Positions 10,538 to 20,596 of a stretch of 64,000 bases of DNA are shown here, in pieces. Each line of letters starts with the position of its first letter. Within the stretch, counting starts at the first letter, position 1. This stretch comes from Dacryopinax spathularia. Lineage: Eukaryota; Basidiomycota; Dacrymycetes; Dacrymycetales; Dacrymycetaceae. The notes below the pieces were generated by a model. The model searched no databases, was not told where the DNA came from, and worked only from the letters and a program-made list of their open reading frames with translations. The DNA lies in contig JBBPFI010000001.1 in assembly GCA_037974965.1 (NCBI GenBank), forward strand, positions 434,001 through 498,000, given 5' to 3'. Position numbers and translations under genes: made by a program.

Positions 10538-13269
10538 ATGATCGCCGTGTTGGACGAAACGCAAGTGGAGTCCGTGACCGCCTCGGAGGTGGACGAGGTC
10601 GATTCCACCCCGGCTACACCTGCGCAGAAGCTGCGCGATAAATACGCCGTGATGTGGAAGGCTACCGGCCCGCCGGTGACCGATATTCAAGCCGCTCTCG
10701 CGTTCGTTCGTCGCTCCTTGGGTGATTGGGTAAGTGCGTACTCGGTGGTGGTGCGCTGTCTGCTGACGAGTCGCAGCGCGTTATCCTCACCGCACACGTC
10801 CAGGAGAAGGTGACGTTGGAGCGGGACATGGATGAGGCGCTTTGTGCCTGGTTGGCGTACATCGCGGAGCTGCGCAAGAGGAAAAAGTTCGCTTTTCGAC
10901 TCGACCCCGCCTTAGTCCGAGCTGCTACAAGGGAACGGTATGCGTCGCTTGTTCTTGCGACCAACGCGGCTTTGGACGATTATGCGGGTCCATCTGGCCC
11001 ATTGGTGCGAGGCCCTTCGGACGACGGAATAGCGGTTGGCATCCTTCGTGGGTGCTTGTGGTTACGATTGCGGGAAATGGTGGTGTTGCGCCCTGGCCGA
11101 CAGGCAGCCCCCGAGGCGATTCGCAAGTGGGTGGACAATGTGGTGAACGCCTGGGTAAGCTTGATATCTCGAGTCGAGCGTCCGAGGCGACATCTTGAAC
11201 CGAGATTTCGCAGGGAGATTGCCAAAGCGCGTTGGAATCCGTCAACGTACCGGTACCGGAGGACTGGAAGGACGAAATCACCGCCTTATATGGGGAAATC
11301 GACAACTTCGCCATGAAGGACGACGACATTCAAGTGTTTCCGCCTAGCTTTGTAGGAAAGCGGTCCGTTAGTAGGGACGTAACTTTTCGCTACGCTCTAG
11401 ACGACGCGATCCAGGACGTCGCGGTTGCCGAGTCCGAAGTGGGGAAGGCTGTAAAGGCTGTGCTGAACGCTCCCCTGTCTCCACCCCTTTTGGTCCAAAC
11501 CCTTTCGAAGTACAAGAGCTGGGCGAAAACGTGGATCGAGAAATGGGTACGAGTTCTCAAACCGAGAGTTCAGATCGTGGCTGATATGATATGTAGACCA
11601 AAGTTTTTGCCGCCATGAAAGCCGCAGCGAACGCCCACCCTGCACTGTTAGCGTGCCTTGCCGTATACGTCGATATCGAGCAGCAGTGGGCCGACGTGTA
11701 CCATGGGGAATATCGTCCCGCGCTGCCTCTAGGCGAACTCGACTTAGCTCCTGTCGGTTCGGTCCCGCGTATGCCCCCTTGGGAGCACTCCCCCGCCGGC
11801 GGGCGTGCGAAGGTTCCCGCGCGACTTCTCGCTCCGAGAATGGCGGTTGTGTTGCGCCTCGCGAAAACAGCGGCTCGTGGGGGTGCGGTGTTGTCGAACC
11901 CCGCCGTCACAAACGGTGTAAGTGACCTTTTTTCTGGTCGGTCGTACCCCGTTAACACTCTAGCAGCTTAGCGCCCTCCGGGTCTGGTACAGCCTCCGGG
12001 CTCCGGAGATCACGGAAATCAACGCCGCAGCTGAAGCCTTTCTGGTCAAATTAAGAGGTTGTGTTACGGGAAATCGTCTCCTCATTCCGCAGCCTGCGTC
12101 GTATCTCCACCCAGCGCTCACCGGTATAATCCCCGCGAAGTACTGGATGCCTGAGCCTCCGGTGGATATGGTGGCCATGCCTGGCGACTGGGAGGACACT
12201 TCCCCCGCCACGAAGAACGTCCCTCTGCCTGAAGAAAAGGCTTCTGCGCGAAGCGGTCCCCCGCCACCCCCATTAGACTCGGCCTCCGTATTGGTCGACT
12301 TCGTTGGCGAAGAGGAGGAGTGGTATGAGGATATGGGAGGCGCCCAACGCCTCGACGTCGTGTTCGCCGGTGTTGCGCCATCCGACGATGGAGGGGCGGT
12401 TGATGCTCCCACGCCTCGGGAAACCGCCGCGGAGACTCGCCCCGAGAACTCGGGTCCAGATCTCGAATCAAATACTCCAGCCGACGCGGGTAACGTCCCC
12501 ACGCCTGCCGCAGCTGATGCCCCTCCCCACGAAGAAGCTCAGGATCCCGAAGCCGACGTTCCGACCCCTAAACCCGTCGGGGACGCTCCCGGAGGGGACG
12601 ACATGGATGTGGAAATGGGCGACGATCGCGCGACGACGCCCGAAACCATCGCCCCCGCCTCCCCTGCCGGCCGAAGACTCCCGGGCTACTCCTTCCGTTC
12701 GTGCCGATGGCGAGTCCGTGGCCGAGGCCAGCCCTAAGACGAGGGCTGCCGTTCTCGATCCGAGTTCTCGCGTCGAGGAACCTGCGGAGGACGCCGCCCC
12801 CGCTCGCTCGTCGCGAAGCAAAGGCAAGCGTCGTGCCAACGCGGATATGGATACGAGTTCGGGGGGTCGCACGCCATCCGTTCCCCCGCGTTTCGAGACG
12901 CCCTTTCCCGTTGGAGGGCGCTCTGAGTCCCCCGACCCATCGTGGGGTAAGAGCGTTGACGATTGGAGCGAAGAATCCGAACCCTTCGATATCGCCTCGC
13001 CCGTCGTTCCTACCAAGCGATCTCGGGGCGGGGCGTCCAGCATCGACCGCGAACTCGTCGAACGGCTACGCAACTCCGCCTCTCGGGCGTTAGACGTCGT
13101 GAGGACTAAAGGCGGTTTGGGCGTCGCAGCCCGCGATGGAGACAGTTTGACATGGCAGATGGGGGTTACCCATCTCCATCAGGAGGTGTCGGATCTCAGT
13201 AGGGCCATGTCGTCGCTTGCCGCTGGTATCTTGGAGGACGAGGTGAAGGGTTTGCTTCCACGTAAATAG
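10538..13269 (+). other. LTR-element antisense cargo B, unknown multi-exon coding region
   Basis: Second plus-strand cargo gene, from an ATG at 10538 (MIAVLDETQVESVTASEVDE) to a stop at 13269 (EVKGLLPRK). Open stretches are separated by short GTAAG/GTACG...AG segments around 10731, 11155, 11547 and 11918. These segments are rich in the element's dispersed palindrome. The second half is acidic, proline- and serine-rich, with basic patches (RSSRSKGKRRAN) resembling a nuclear signal. No domain recognised. Its direction opposite to gag-pol means its introns are not removed from the genomic RNA. Pieces are not joined here. Confidence 0.5.
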
Positions 13270-13694
13270 ATGATCGGTTTTCTTTCGCTCTTCGGGAGTT
13301 TTTCTGGCGTGTCCTTTTCTCCCATCCTGTCCTTACCGTACCTACCTAGGCGCCCTGAGCAATACACGCTGTTTGACGCCGCCCCTTTCGCTATCATGTA
13401 ACGATCCCGTTGCTCGTAGCGGTTCTTCGCGTGTATGTGTCGATCCGACTTCTCGAGTCGAGATGTCGATTCGTGGGTATCGCACGCACAAGTCGTCTCG
13501 AGTTCTCGAGACGAGGTATCATTTCGGATGTGTTACGTGTATGTCTTTCGAGTTGCTTGCTCAGATTTGTTCGATTAATAAGGAGCGACCTTCTTCTTCA
13601 TCCTTGCGGTATCAGTCACTCGCTCTAGAGAGTTCCTAGGAACTTCTGATATTTTCCTCCCCGGGTATCGGGTATATCACGAGGTATTTTCTTG
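13270..13694. other. convergent spacer between cargo B and pol
   Basis: 425 bp where plus-strand cargo and minus-strand pol end tail to tail. It carries two close copies of the dispersed CTCGAGTCGAG/CGAGTTCTCGAG motif (near 13450 and 13500) and a third copy of TCCTAGGAACTTCTGA at 13634-13649. Terminators for both directions are expected here but not identified. Confidence 0.4.
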
Positions 13695-16600
13695 TTACGC
13701 GTCCTCTTCGTCGGGGACGACTTCCTCGCTCGGTTCCGGTAACTGCTTCGCGAGAGCCTCTAACTCTTCCTCGCTGATTCCCGTCAAGGTAGTGACAGGT
13801 ACGGCGGTTCGGCGCCGGGCTTCGTATGGCACTAGCCTAAAGGCCGCAAACACCATTCGAATGACCACGCCTGTCACTTCGGCGAGGATATACGACGAGG
13901 GCGATTTTCGTCTTATTACCACCATCGGCCCGAGGTATCTTGGCTTGGTCTTCCGGTTCATCTCCTTTTCGACTCTGGTATTCCGAACGAGGACCATATC
14001 GCCCGGCTTATGATCGTAGTCAAATATCGCGTGGGAAAACCGTTTCCAGAATTGCTTCACGGATTCCTTTCTTGCGGCGAATACCCGTTCCGAGATCTCG
14101 CGCAGATCGTTACCTCTCTTCTCGAGCTGTTGCGCCCTCCAAGCGACCAGCTCTGTGCGCGCCATGCCGTCGGGGAGGGGCTCCATCAAGTATGTGGCCT
14201 CAAGGACATCAAACGGCAAGATGGGTTCCACCCCGTGTACCATGAAGAAGGGCGACAGCCCCGTCGATTCTGGTACTGTGACTCGCTCCGCCCATAACAC
14301 ATGGTGGACCTTCGAGGGCCACGCCGTTTCGTCACCGGAACACGTCTTGATCAGCGCCTCCCTAAAGTCATAGTGCCTTCTTTCCACTACACCGTTCGCC
14401 TGCGAGTTGTAGGGGGATATCCGGATATGCGTGACGTCGTAACGGTCCTTCAGCTCGTTCACCGCTGCCACAAACGAAGCCCCATTGTCGGTCACGATCT
14501 CCGAGATCGCGCCCCACCTGCAGATGACTTCTTCGAAAAGGAAGCTAGCCAACGTTCCCGCATCCTCCCTCATGAGCATCCTCCCCTCGCACCACGAGGT
14601 GAGGGAGCACCGGGCGTGTACGAAGGAGGAGTACTGTCGTCGGCCCGGCCCGTATCGCGCCGGGGGCAAGGACATGGTGTCCACGTACACTTTCCCGAAC
14701 AGTCTGTGGGGCCGAGGAGTGGTAGGTGGTATGTGGATCCTCCTCGTCTGTCGCACCTGGCACTCATGACACGTCTTCACATACCATTTCACGTCCGTCA
14801 GCAAGCCAGGCCACCAGAACCGCGCCAACAACCTAGTCCGCACCGCGTACACCCCTTTGTGCCCGAGGTTGTCGTGTGCCTGACGAAGCAGCGCTAGCCT
14901 CTTCTCATAGGGGATGACCAGCTGGTGCCTTCCGTGCCCCTCCTTCCGCCATAACTTCTGATTTCTGACGAAGTAGCGCGTCGCACTATTAACGAATTGT
15001 CGGAACGAGTTGTCGGACTGAGTTTCAGGTCGCTTTCCCGACTCGAGGAATGCCTGAATCTCCTTCAACCGTTCGTCTCTCTTTCGGCTCTTGGACGTTC
15101 GAGGCAGGAGATCTTCGCCGCTAATCTGGAGCACGCGCACCGTCTCTCGGGTCACGGCAACCTCGGTCTGGGGATCCTTCCCGAGATCTCGGTTCGAGAT
15201 CTCGAGGAGAAATCCCATTGTCACGTCCAGCCACTCTTCTACCTGTCCTGGCGACTCCTGCGGAGGGTCGGAAAGGGTAGTTTCCCGACGCGATAGTCCG
15301 TCCGCCCCTTTGTGCCGGTCAGCCGGTACGTGGACCAGGTCGAACGAAAACAAATGAATTCCCGCAATCCATTGATTTATGGTCGCGTTGGGCTGTATAT
15401 CGGGATTGTTGAGCATACCCTTGATATACTTCGCGTCCACCTCCACCCTAAGGTTCGGTACACCAATGAGATAAAGTCGAGTGGCCTTCAGCGCCCGGAA
15501 TAGCCCATACAGTTCCAACTTCGCCTGCGAGTACCTTGTCTCCACTTCGTTCCACGTGATCGATCCGAACCTTGACGGGTATCGCTTTCCGTCCTCCCCA
15601 ACCTGGGATATCACGTACCCCACCCCGATGAACGACGAGTCGACTGCCAATATCACCAGCCGCCCGCTAGCATAATCGATTGGTCGTAAGGCCGGCGACG
15701 TGATGACGAGCTCTTTCAGCTTATCCATGGCTCGCTGTTCCTTCTCCCCCCACTCAAACTCTGCGTCCTTTTTGGTGAGGCTCACCAGTGGTCGGGCATG
15801 CTTCGCGAAGTCCTTGATGAACATCCTCACGACTCCTGCCACCCCTAAGAATCCCCTGACTTCCGTGACTGATTTGCAGGCCGGCCAATCCCGTATCTTC
15901 TGTACCCTGGACTCATCCGGCACTCTCCCTTCGTACGTGCACTTGTGTCCTAAGATAACCACCTCCGGTACGCAGATGTGGGACTTCGAACCTGAGACCG
16001 TGGCCCCTGCGTATTCGATTCGCTGTAGCACCCTGTGTGCCGTTTCGCACACCTCGTACACAAACCGGCGGATTCCTTCATTTTGAGGTATCGTTTCGTA
16101 CCTTCCCGGCGAGATCTCGTATCGAGATTTGGGGCCCGGACACCCTATATCGTCTATGAAACAGACCGCAGAATGCGGTATCTCGTCTCTCAAGATGAAG
16201 GTAACGTCCCCATGAAGTATTTGGACCGAGTTCGTCCATCCCATCGGTAGTGTCGTCAACCGCAACGCACCCAAAGGGGATTGGAACGCGGTAAGGTCTC
16301 TGGATTCCGGTGCGAGCTTCCTCTGGTCGAATGCAACATAGAGATCAAACATCGAATACCCCGCTCGCCCCGCGAAGGATTCCGCAATCTGCTCCACCAT
16401 CGGAGGTACTGCGGCGTCTTTTATCGTTATCGCGTTGAGTTTCTGTAGGTCGTGTACTATGCGGAGCGACTTCCCGTCCTTCTTCACCACGCAGAACCAC
16501 CTGCTCCTATACGAGGAGTTCGAGGGTTCGTATACCCCTGTGTCGAGTTTGTCTTTCATTATCCCGCATACTTCATCGAATATCCCTGGTGGGATAGGCA

Positions 16601-17351
16601 TGTTCCGTTCTGCCCACGGAATGTGTTCCACAGTCGGGATCACTACGGGCTCGAAGTATTCGTCCTTGAAGGCTCCCCGCTCTTCCACCGTAAAGGCGAA
16701 CGCCTTCTCGTGCTGGGTCATCACCCACGCGACGAGCTTCACTTCTTCCGGGGAAAGAAACCCGTCCTCTCCAATCCGTAGCGCGTCCCATCGCTCCCGC
16801 GTCACCCTGCCTCTCGGTTCGAATTCTGGCGGCGAGGTTGGTAAAGGAGCCATACCCTCTAGAGGGTCACTCGGGAAATGCCGCCCTACGCGGAAGTGTT
16901 CCGGCAAGGTTGTCGCCACCGGTACCACCCTGCGGTGCACCGGTTTATATTTCTTTCCAGGTTTGGGTCGTCCGTCCCCTTTCTGGGCTGCAAATACTCC
17001 GACCCGCCTGTCGAAGCCAAACATCGTTCCGTAGGTCCGCGCCCTTAGAAATTCCTCCGGTTGGGCGTCCATAGGATAGAGCAGCGGAAGTAGTCGTCTG
17101 AGAAACGGTGTCTTTTGCCCGTCGGTTTCCTCGATAGGCGAATAGAAATAGGATATGTTTTTCTGTTTGACCGGCTCTATGCCTTTTTCCATTGTTTTTG
17201 GTCCGAGTTCTCGCGTCTGTTTCTCGTTTAGGTTTCTCGATTCGAATAAATATAGGGATGCTTCGTTGGTATATGTCGTATGTTTTCCGGCCTCTCTTTG
17301 CGAAACTGTCACGCTGCTTACGGCCAGCGCCTCCGATCGGCCCTCACTCAA
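13695..17351 (-). CDS. Ty3/gypsy pol: reverse transcriptase, RNase H, integrase
   Basis: 1218-residue open frame. Visible parts in order: reverse transcriptase with the YSMFDLYVAFDQ and VCFIDDIGCPG blocks (FIDD form of the catalytic YxDD box); RNase H (LAVDSSFIGVGYVIS); an H2C2 integrase zinc finger (HDNLGHKGVYAVR ... CHECQ); the integrase core with VTDNGASF and a conserved glutamate region; and a GPY/F-type module (KPRYLGPMVV) near the end. This order marks Ty3/gypsy. It overlaps gag by 4 bases (ATGA at 17351-17348). The family is known to express pol through frameshifting or termination-reinitiation. Looks whole. Confidence 0.93.
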   Translation of the reverse strand: MSEGRSEALAVSSVTVSQREAGKHTTYTNEASLYLFESRNLNEKQTRELGPKTMEKGIEPVKQKNISYFYSPIEETDGQKTPFLRRLLPLLYPMDAQPEEFLRARTYGTMFGFDRRVGVFAAQKGDGRPKPGKKYKPVHRRVVPVATTLPEHFRVGRHFPSDPLEGMAPLPTSPPEFEPRGRVTRERWDALRIGEDGFLSPEEVKLVAWVMTQHEKAFAFTVEERGAFKDEYFEPVVIPTVEHIPWAERNMPIPPGIFDEVCGIMKDKLDTGVYEPSNSSYRSRWFCVVKKDGKSLRIVHDLQKLNAITIKDAAVPPMVEQIAESFAGRAGYSMFDLYVAFDQRKLAPESRDLTAFQSPLGALRLTTLPMGWTNSVQILHGDVTFILRDEIPHSAVCFIDDIGCPGPKSRYEISPGRYETIPQNEGIRRFVYEVCETAHRVLQRIEYAGATVSGSKSHICVPEVVILGHKCTYEGRVPDESRVQKIRDWPACKSVTEVRGFLGVAGVVRMFIKDFAKHARPLVSLTKKDAEFEWGEKEQRAMDKLKELVITSPALRPIDYASGRLVILAVDSSFIGVGYVISQVGEDGKRYPSRFGSITWNEVETRYSQAKLELYGLFRALKATRLYLIGVPNLRVEVDAKYIKGMLNNPDIQPNATINQWIAGIHLFSFDLVHVPADRHKGADGLSRRETTLSDPPQESPGQVEEWLDVTMGFLLEISNRDLGKDPQTEVAVTRETVRVLQISGEDLLPRTSKSRKRDERLKEIQAFLESGKRPETQSDNSFRQFVNSATRYFVRNQKLWRKEGHGRHQLVIPYEKRLALLRQAHDNLGHKGVYAVRTRLLARFWWPGLLTDVKWYVKTCHECQVRQTRRIHIPPTTPRPHRLFGKVYVDTMSLPPARYGPGRRQYSSFVHARCSLTSWCEGRMLMREDAGTLASFLFEEVICRWGAISEIVTDNGASFVAAVNELKDRYDVTHIRISPYNSQANGVVERRHYDFREALIKTCSGDETAWPSKVHHVLWAERVTVPESTGLSPFFMVHGVEPILPFDVLEATYLMEPLPDGMARTELVAWRAQQLEKRGNDLREISERVFAARKESVKQFWKRFSHAIFDYDHKPGDMVLVRNTRVEKEMNRKTKPRYLGPMVVIRRKSPSSYILAEVTGVVIRMVFAAFRLVPYEARRRTAVPVTTLTGISEEELEALAKQLPEPSEEVVPDEEDA

Positions 17352-19768
17352 AAATCCTCTAAGACCTCTACTTGAGGCTGCCTGCCCCTCAGGTGCGTCC
17401 TCGCCTTGGATGACTTCTCTTTGGTCGGCAGGGTAATCGTCTTGTGCGTGTTCGGATCGTGAAGTGTGATGTGCTGGGTTCCGTCGAGGGAGTCAGCGGT
17501 CCTGCAGGAGGTGAGGACGAAGAAAGGCCTTCCTAGGAGCAACTCGAATGGAGCTTCCTCAACCACGTGGATTTGGAGATAGACGGTGCAGCTCCCGATC
17601 GTCACGCCGATGTTCTCCATCAGTCCGGCGGTGCGCGACAGATCCCCCGCAGCTCCTTCCATTACCCATACTCTGTCCGTAGAACACGGAAGCCCCGTCG
17701 CCTCCCAAAGGTCCCTGCGAAGGGCACAGATCTGAGCCCCACTATCCAGGACCGCCGTTACCCCAAGAACTCCTCCCACGCTCGCATCGAGAATTCGAAG
17801 CGGGATCGAGTCTTGAGCCACCACGATCTTGGGTTTTCTGTCTCTCTCTGGGTTGCCTCCCGCTTCAACAAAGTAAACGTTGTGATAGGGTGCCGTGTCC
17901 GGCGGCGCCTCCTCCACCTCTACCCCTTTTATGTCCCCCATGGGAATACGGCGCGTGGTGATCATTTCCTTGATCCTCTTTCTCAGGTCGGGGGCGATGG
18001 CTAGCAACTCCCTCTGCGTCAACGAGACACTGGTGTCCAAGGACCTCTCGAGGACTCTAGCCACTACCGTTGCGTCTTTGATCGGTGTCTGGATCTTGTA
18101 CTGATGTTGGGGTTCCTTCCGTTCCTGCGGCTTATCGGTTGGGCGCCCGGTCTCTGCATTCGTAGGTTTACCCGCCTGTCGCCCCGTTGGTTCCCTCCTG
18201 GTTGCTTCGTCCTCCGTCCTCCCTTCTCCCGTTTCAGGAAGTTGCTCTATGGTAGCCGCACGATCCTTCGCAATACCTGCCGGACGGTTCGACCGCGTGA
18301 TCACCACCTCCGGGACAAGCTGTGTTCCCTCGATCCGAGTTCTCGGCCCCGGACCGCGCCCGGGTTCTCGAACCGAGTTCCCGTTTCCAGCTCGGCCCTT
18401 TCGTTTCTTTTCAACCACCCGCTTTTTCTCGTTAATCATAACCTCTAGCCTTTCGAGCTCCAAGGCATCTTCATCCGAATCCCGGAGGTCGATGTCTCCA
18501 TAGGCGTAGGCGGCCTGTGGAGGTCCCACGTCTACGTCCAACACGTAGTTGTCGGCCAGTTCCATTACTTCGTAAAGATTTACCGACGCCGTCTGTCGAT
18601 CGATTTTCCCTGCCTCCTGGCGCGTCTGGCGTTCATGGTATGCATCGATTTTCTCCTTGAACGTCCCCGTTGGATCACGCGTGACATACGTGCCGTCAGG
18701 ATACATGGTCCTGCCCGCCTCATCCCTTCGGCATTTCCCGTCCCTGATGTACGCGGCTGCCGTTTGGCACTGGAAAGTGCAATGTCCTTGCCCTCCGCAG
18801 AAGAAACAGGAGAGGTTGAAGTGCGGCGGAGGTTGCCTATACGAAGCTTGCGGACCGGGCCCTGCCGCATTGGGCGCCCCGTTTCCCGCTTGGGCGTCGA
18901 ACCGCACTCTAGGACCGGGATACGGTGCGTTCCCACCGCGGTAAGCTGGCACCGAGTTCTCGGGTTGAAATCTCGGGCCGGTGTCTCGGTTCGCCAATAG
19001 CGTGAGCGTTTCCTCGATCCTACGCATTCGTTCTTCCAGAACCGGTGCAACCTCTTGGATCTCCGTCTTTACTCGCGTCCCCGGTTGAGAAAAGCTTCCC
19101 GTCGGAGCCCCTCCACCCGCTCCTACATCGGGGATCACCCCAGCCATAGCCCCGTTATGAAGGTATTCAGCAGCTTCGCGCGCCTTTTCCCAGTCGAACG
19201 GTTGGTCGAGGGGATGAGAAGTGTCGAGGAGCATCAGTCGATTCAATATCTGGGCCCGGAAAGTCGGCTCGAAGCCCCTCATGAACGCCTGGTTCACCTC
19301 TCTCGCCGACACCTTCTCTCCCTCCCTCAGGAACGTAGCTACCGGGAGAAACTCCCTATAGTACCGTCCCAAGTCATCCCGAGAGGAATACCTTGTCAAG
19401 TTTCTACCCTCCGTAACCCGATCGAGGTCGTCCAAACGGAAGCGCCTCTCTCGATCCGATCCGGGGTAAAGCCTCATGACCGCTTTCTTGAACGCCGGGT
19501 AATCCGCCGGCACCTGCCTAGCAGTGGGGAGGGTCTCCCACAGTTCCGCCGTCTGGGCGTCGAGGTAGAGTGTGGCATATTCGATTTTCTGGGAATCCGA
19601 CAGTCCTGCCGCCTCGGCAAGCAATTCCAGATCCTTGAAGTACCTGGATAGCCCGAGGGCGGTGCCGTCAAAGCGGGGGGCGGCTGGACTGTTCCGGGTC
19701 GGCATACGCATTGCCGGATTCACGAATTCCTCATTTCCCCCCGGCGGGGCTGGTGGGGTCGGCGGCAT
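17348..19768 (-). CDS. Ty3/gypsy gag with zinc knuckle and aspartic protease
   Basis: 806-residue open frame. The N-terminal half is a capsid-like helical region. A CCHC zinc knuckle follows (CFFCGGQGHCTFQC, CX2CX4HX4C), then a charged linker and a retropepsin-like domain with the active-site motif AVLDSGAQICALR near the C-terminus. Protease therefore sits at the end of the gag frame and pol begins with reverse transcriptase. Looks whole. Confidence 0.9.
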   Translation of the reverse strand: MPPTPPAPPGGNEEFVNPAMRMPTRNSPAAPRFDGTALGLSRYFKDLELLAEAAGLSDSQKIEYATLYLDAQTAELWETLPTARQVPADYPAFKKAVMRLYPGSDRERRFRLDDLDRVTEGRNLTRYSSRDDLGRYYREFLPVATFLREGEKVSAREVNQAFMRGFEPTFRAQILNRLMLLDTSHPLDQPFDWEKAREAAEYLHNGAMAGVIPDVGAGGGAPTGSFSQPGTRVKTEIQEVAPVLEERMRRIEETLTLLANRDTGPRFQPENSVPAYRGGNAPYPGPRVRFDAQAGNGAPNAAGPGPQASYRQPPPHFNLSCFFCGGQGHCTFQCQTAAAYIRDGKCRRDEAGRTMYPDGTYVTRDPTGTFKEKIDAYHERQTRQEAGKIDRQTASVNLYEVMELADNYVLDVDVGPPQAAYAYGDIDLRDSDEDALELERLEVMINEKKRVVEKKRKGRAGNGNSVREPGRGPGPRTRIEGTQLVPEVVITRSNRPAGIAKDRAATIEQLPETGEGRTEDEATRREPTGRQAGKPTNAETGRPTDKPQERKEPQHQYKIQTPIKDATVVARVLERSLDTSVSLTQRELLAIAPDLRKRIKEMITTRRIPMGDIKGVEVEEAPPDTAPYHNVYFVEAGGNPERDRKPKIVVAQDSIPLRILDASVGGVLGVTAVLDSGAQICALRRDLWEATGLPCSTDRVWVMEGAAGDLSRTAGLMENIGVTIGSCTVYLQIHVVEEAPFELLLGRPFFVLTSCRTADSLDGTQHITLHDPNTHKTITLPTKEKSSKARTHLRGRQPQVEVLEDF

Positions 19769-20061
19769 TGCTACCGAACCCTCCCTTATACGTAGTCTCG
19801 GACCGAGATCTTGAAACGATTCTTCGGACGTGGAATTGGAAGAGAGAGTCGAGGATGTGTCGGTTCGACCTTCCCCCGCTCTGCGGAGCGGTATTCGTGA
19901 CGCCGCTGTCGATGACGTCCCCTGTCGCTCCGTGGCCTTCTGTGCCGTCGTACGACGAGTCTGCCGCCTATCCGCCGTGTTAATCTATACCTGTCGAGTC
20001 GACTTTCGTCGGCTCTTCCAGCCGGTGCCTGAAGAGTGACTGCAGGCTGCGTAGCTAGAAC

Positions 20062-20079
20062 CCCTCGCGTTGGGCTCCA
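20062..20079 (-). other. putative primer binding site of the LTR element
   Basis: On the minus strand, just inside the right (5') LTR after a 3-nt spacer, the sequence reads TGGAGCCCAACGCGAGGG. It begins TGG, as expected for pairing with the CCA end of a tRNA. The identity of the priming tRNA is not determined. Confidence 0.55.
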
Positions 20080-20082
20080 ATT

Positions 20083-20544
20083 TGTGTGATCCTTTCCTTC
20101 CCCAGGTGTGCAGGAGAGATCTTAGGTGCGATGGGCAGGTAAAGATCGAGGGGAAATGGGACGGCGAGATCGAAGTACCGAAACGATATCTCGTTTCGAG
20201 AAGGCGGTGCAAGACGATTCGATGGGGCGAACGAGACGGGCTTCACGATCCGTAGTGGTCATTCGTACCTAACTTCGTACCTACCGCTACGATATATGTA
20301 AGGTCTAGGGCGAGTACCAAATTTTACCTTCACTCCGGACGATACCGGAGTCTCGCCTCGAGATTTCAGTCTCCGCCCGGACCGGCTAACCGTTCCGAGA
20401 TCTCGAGCCGAGCTTGCCAGGCCTAGATCCCGTTCTGAGATCTGGTTGCGACTACTGGTTCCGAGATTCGGCGCTCAGGGTCCATCGGCCTCGAGTAACC
20501 ACCTGTTGCCTCATTCCCCGCTCAGGAGGAGAATACTCCTCACA
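20083..20544 (-). repeat. right LTR (5' LTR of the minus-strand element)
   Basis: 462 bp, matching 5713-6174 except for about 3 sites (0.6-0.7 percent). Its outer end abuts GCGT, also found left of the other LTR. By chance the Helitron Rep reading frame stays open back into this LTR; those residues are not part of Rep. Confidence 0.92.
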
Positions 20545-20596
20545 GCGTGTGCTTAGCTCTCTTTGCCGCTCCCTGTGCTCATCCTTGTGCAGGCTT

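Larger units (their letters stand above)
5713..20544 (-). mobile_element. Ty3/gypsy LTR retrotransposon, 14.8 kb, with antisense cargo
   Basis: Bounded by 462-bp direct repeats beginning TGTGTGATCC and ending CTCCTCACA (TG...CA). It is flanked by the 4-bp duplication GCGT (5709-5712 and 20545-20548). The coding strand is minus: gag with protease, then pol with reverse transcriptase, RNase H and integrase in Ty3/gypsy order. The two LTRs differ at only about 3 sites by eye, so insertion is recent. The element looks whole; I recognised no break in gag or pol. It is more than twice the usual gypsy length because a ~7 kb plus-strand cargo lies between pol and the left LTR. It landed 53 bp upstream of the Helitron Rep start codon. 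Confidence 0.93.
5713..20544. repeat. second dispersed imperfect palindrome, private to the LTR element
   Basis: More than 20 loci show a pair of half-sites of the type GAGATCTCG / TCGAGATTT with a 2-4 nt spacer. Examples are near 5982 (TCTCGCCTCGAGATTTCAG), 9447, 11165, 13450, 15181 (GAGATCTCGGTTCGAGATCT), 16109, 18320 and 18955. They occur in LTRs, gag, pol, cargo exons and cargo introns, but are not a feature of the flanking host genes or the Helitron. Confidence 0.7.

Noticed and set aside
6175-13269. Envelope gene in the gypsy element
   Set aside because: The cargo is antisense, intron-bearing and has no signal peptide or membrane anchor.
20414-20596. In-frame extension of the Helitron Rep ORF into the LTR
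   Set aside because: These 61 codons lie in the LTR, whose other copy has the same sequence without Rep; the frame is open by chance.
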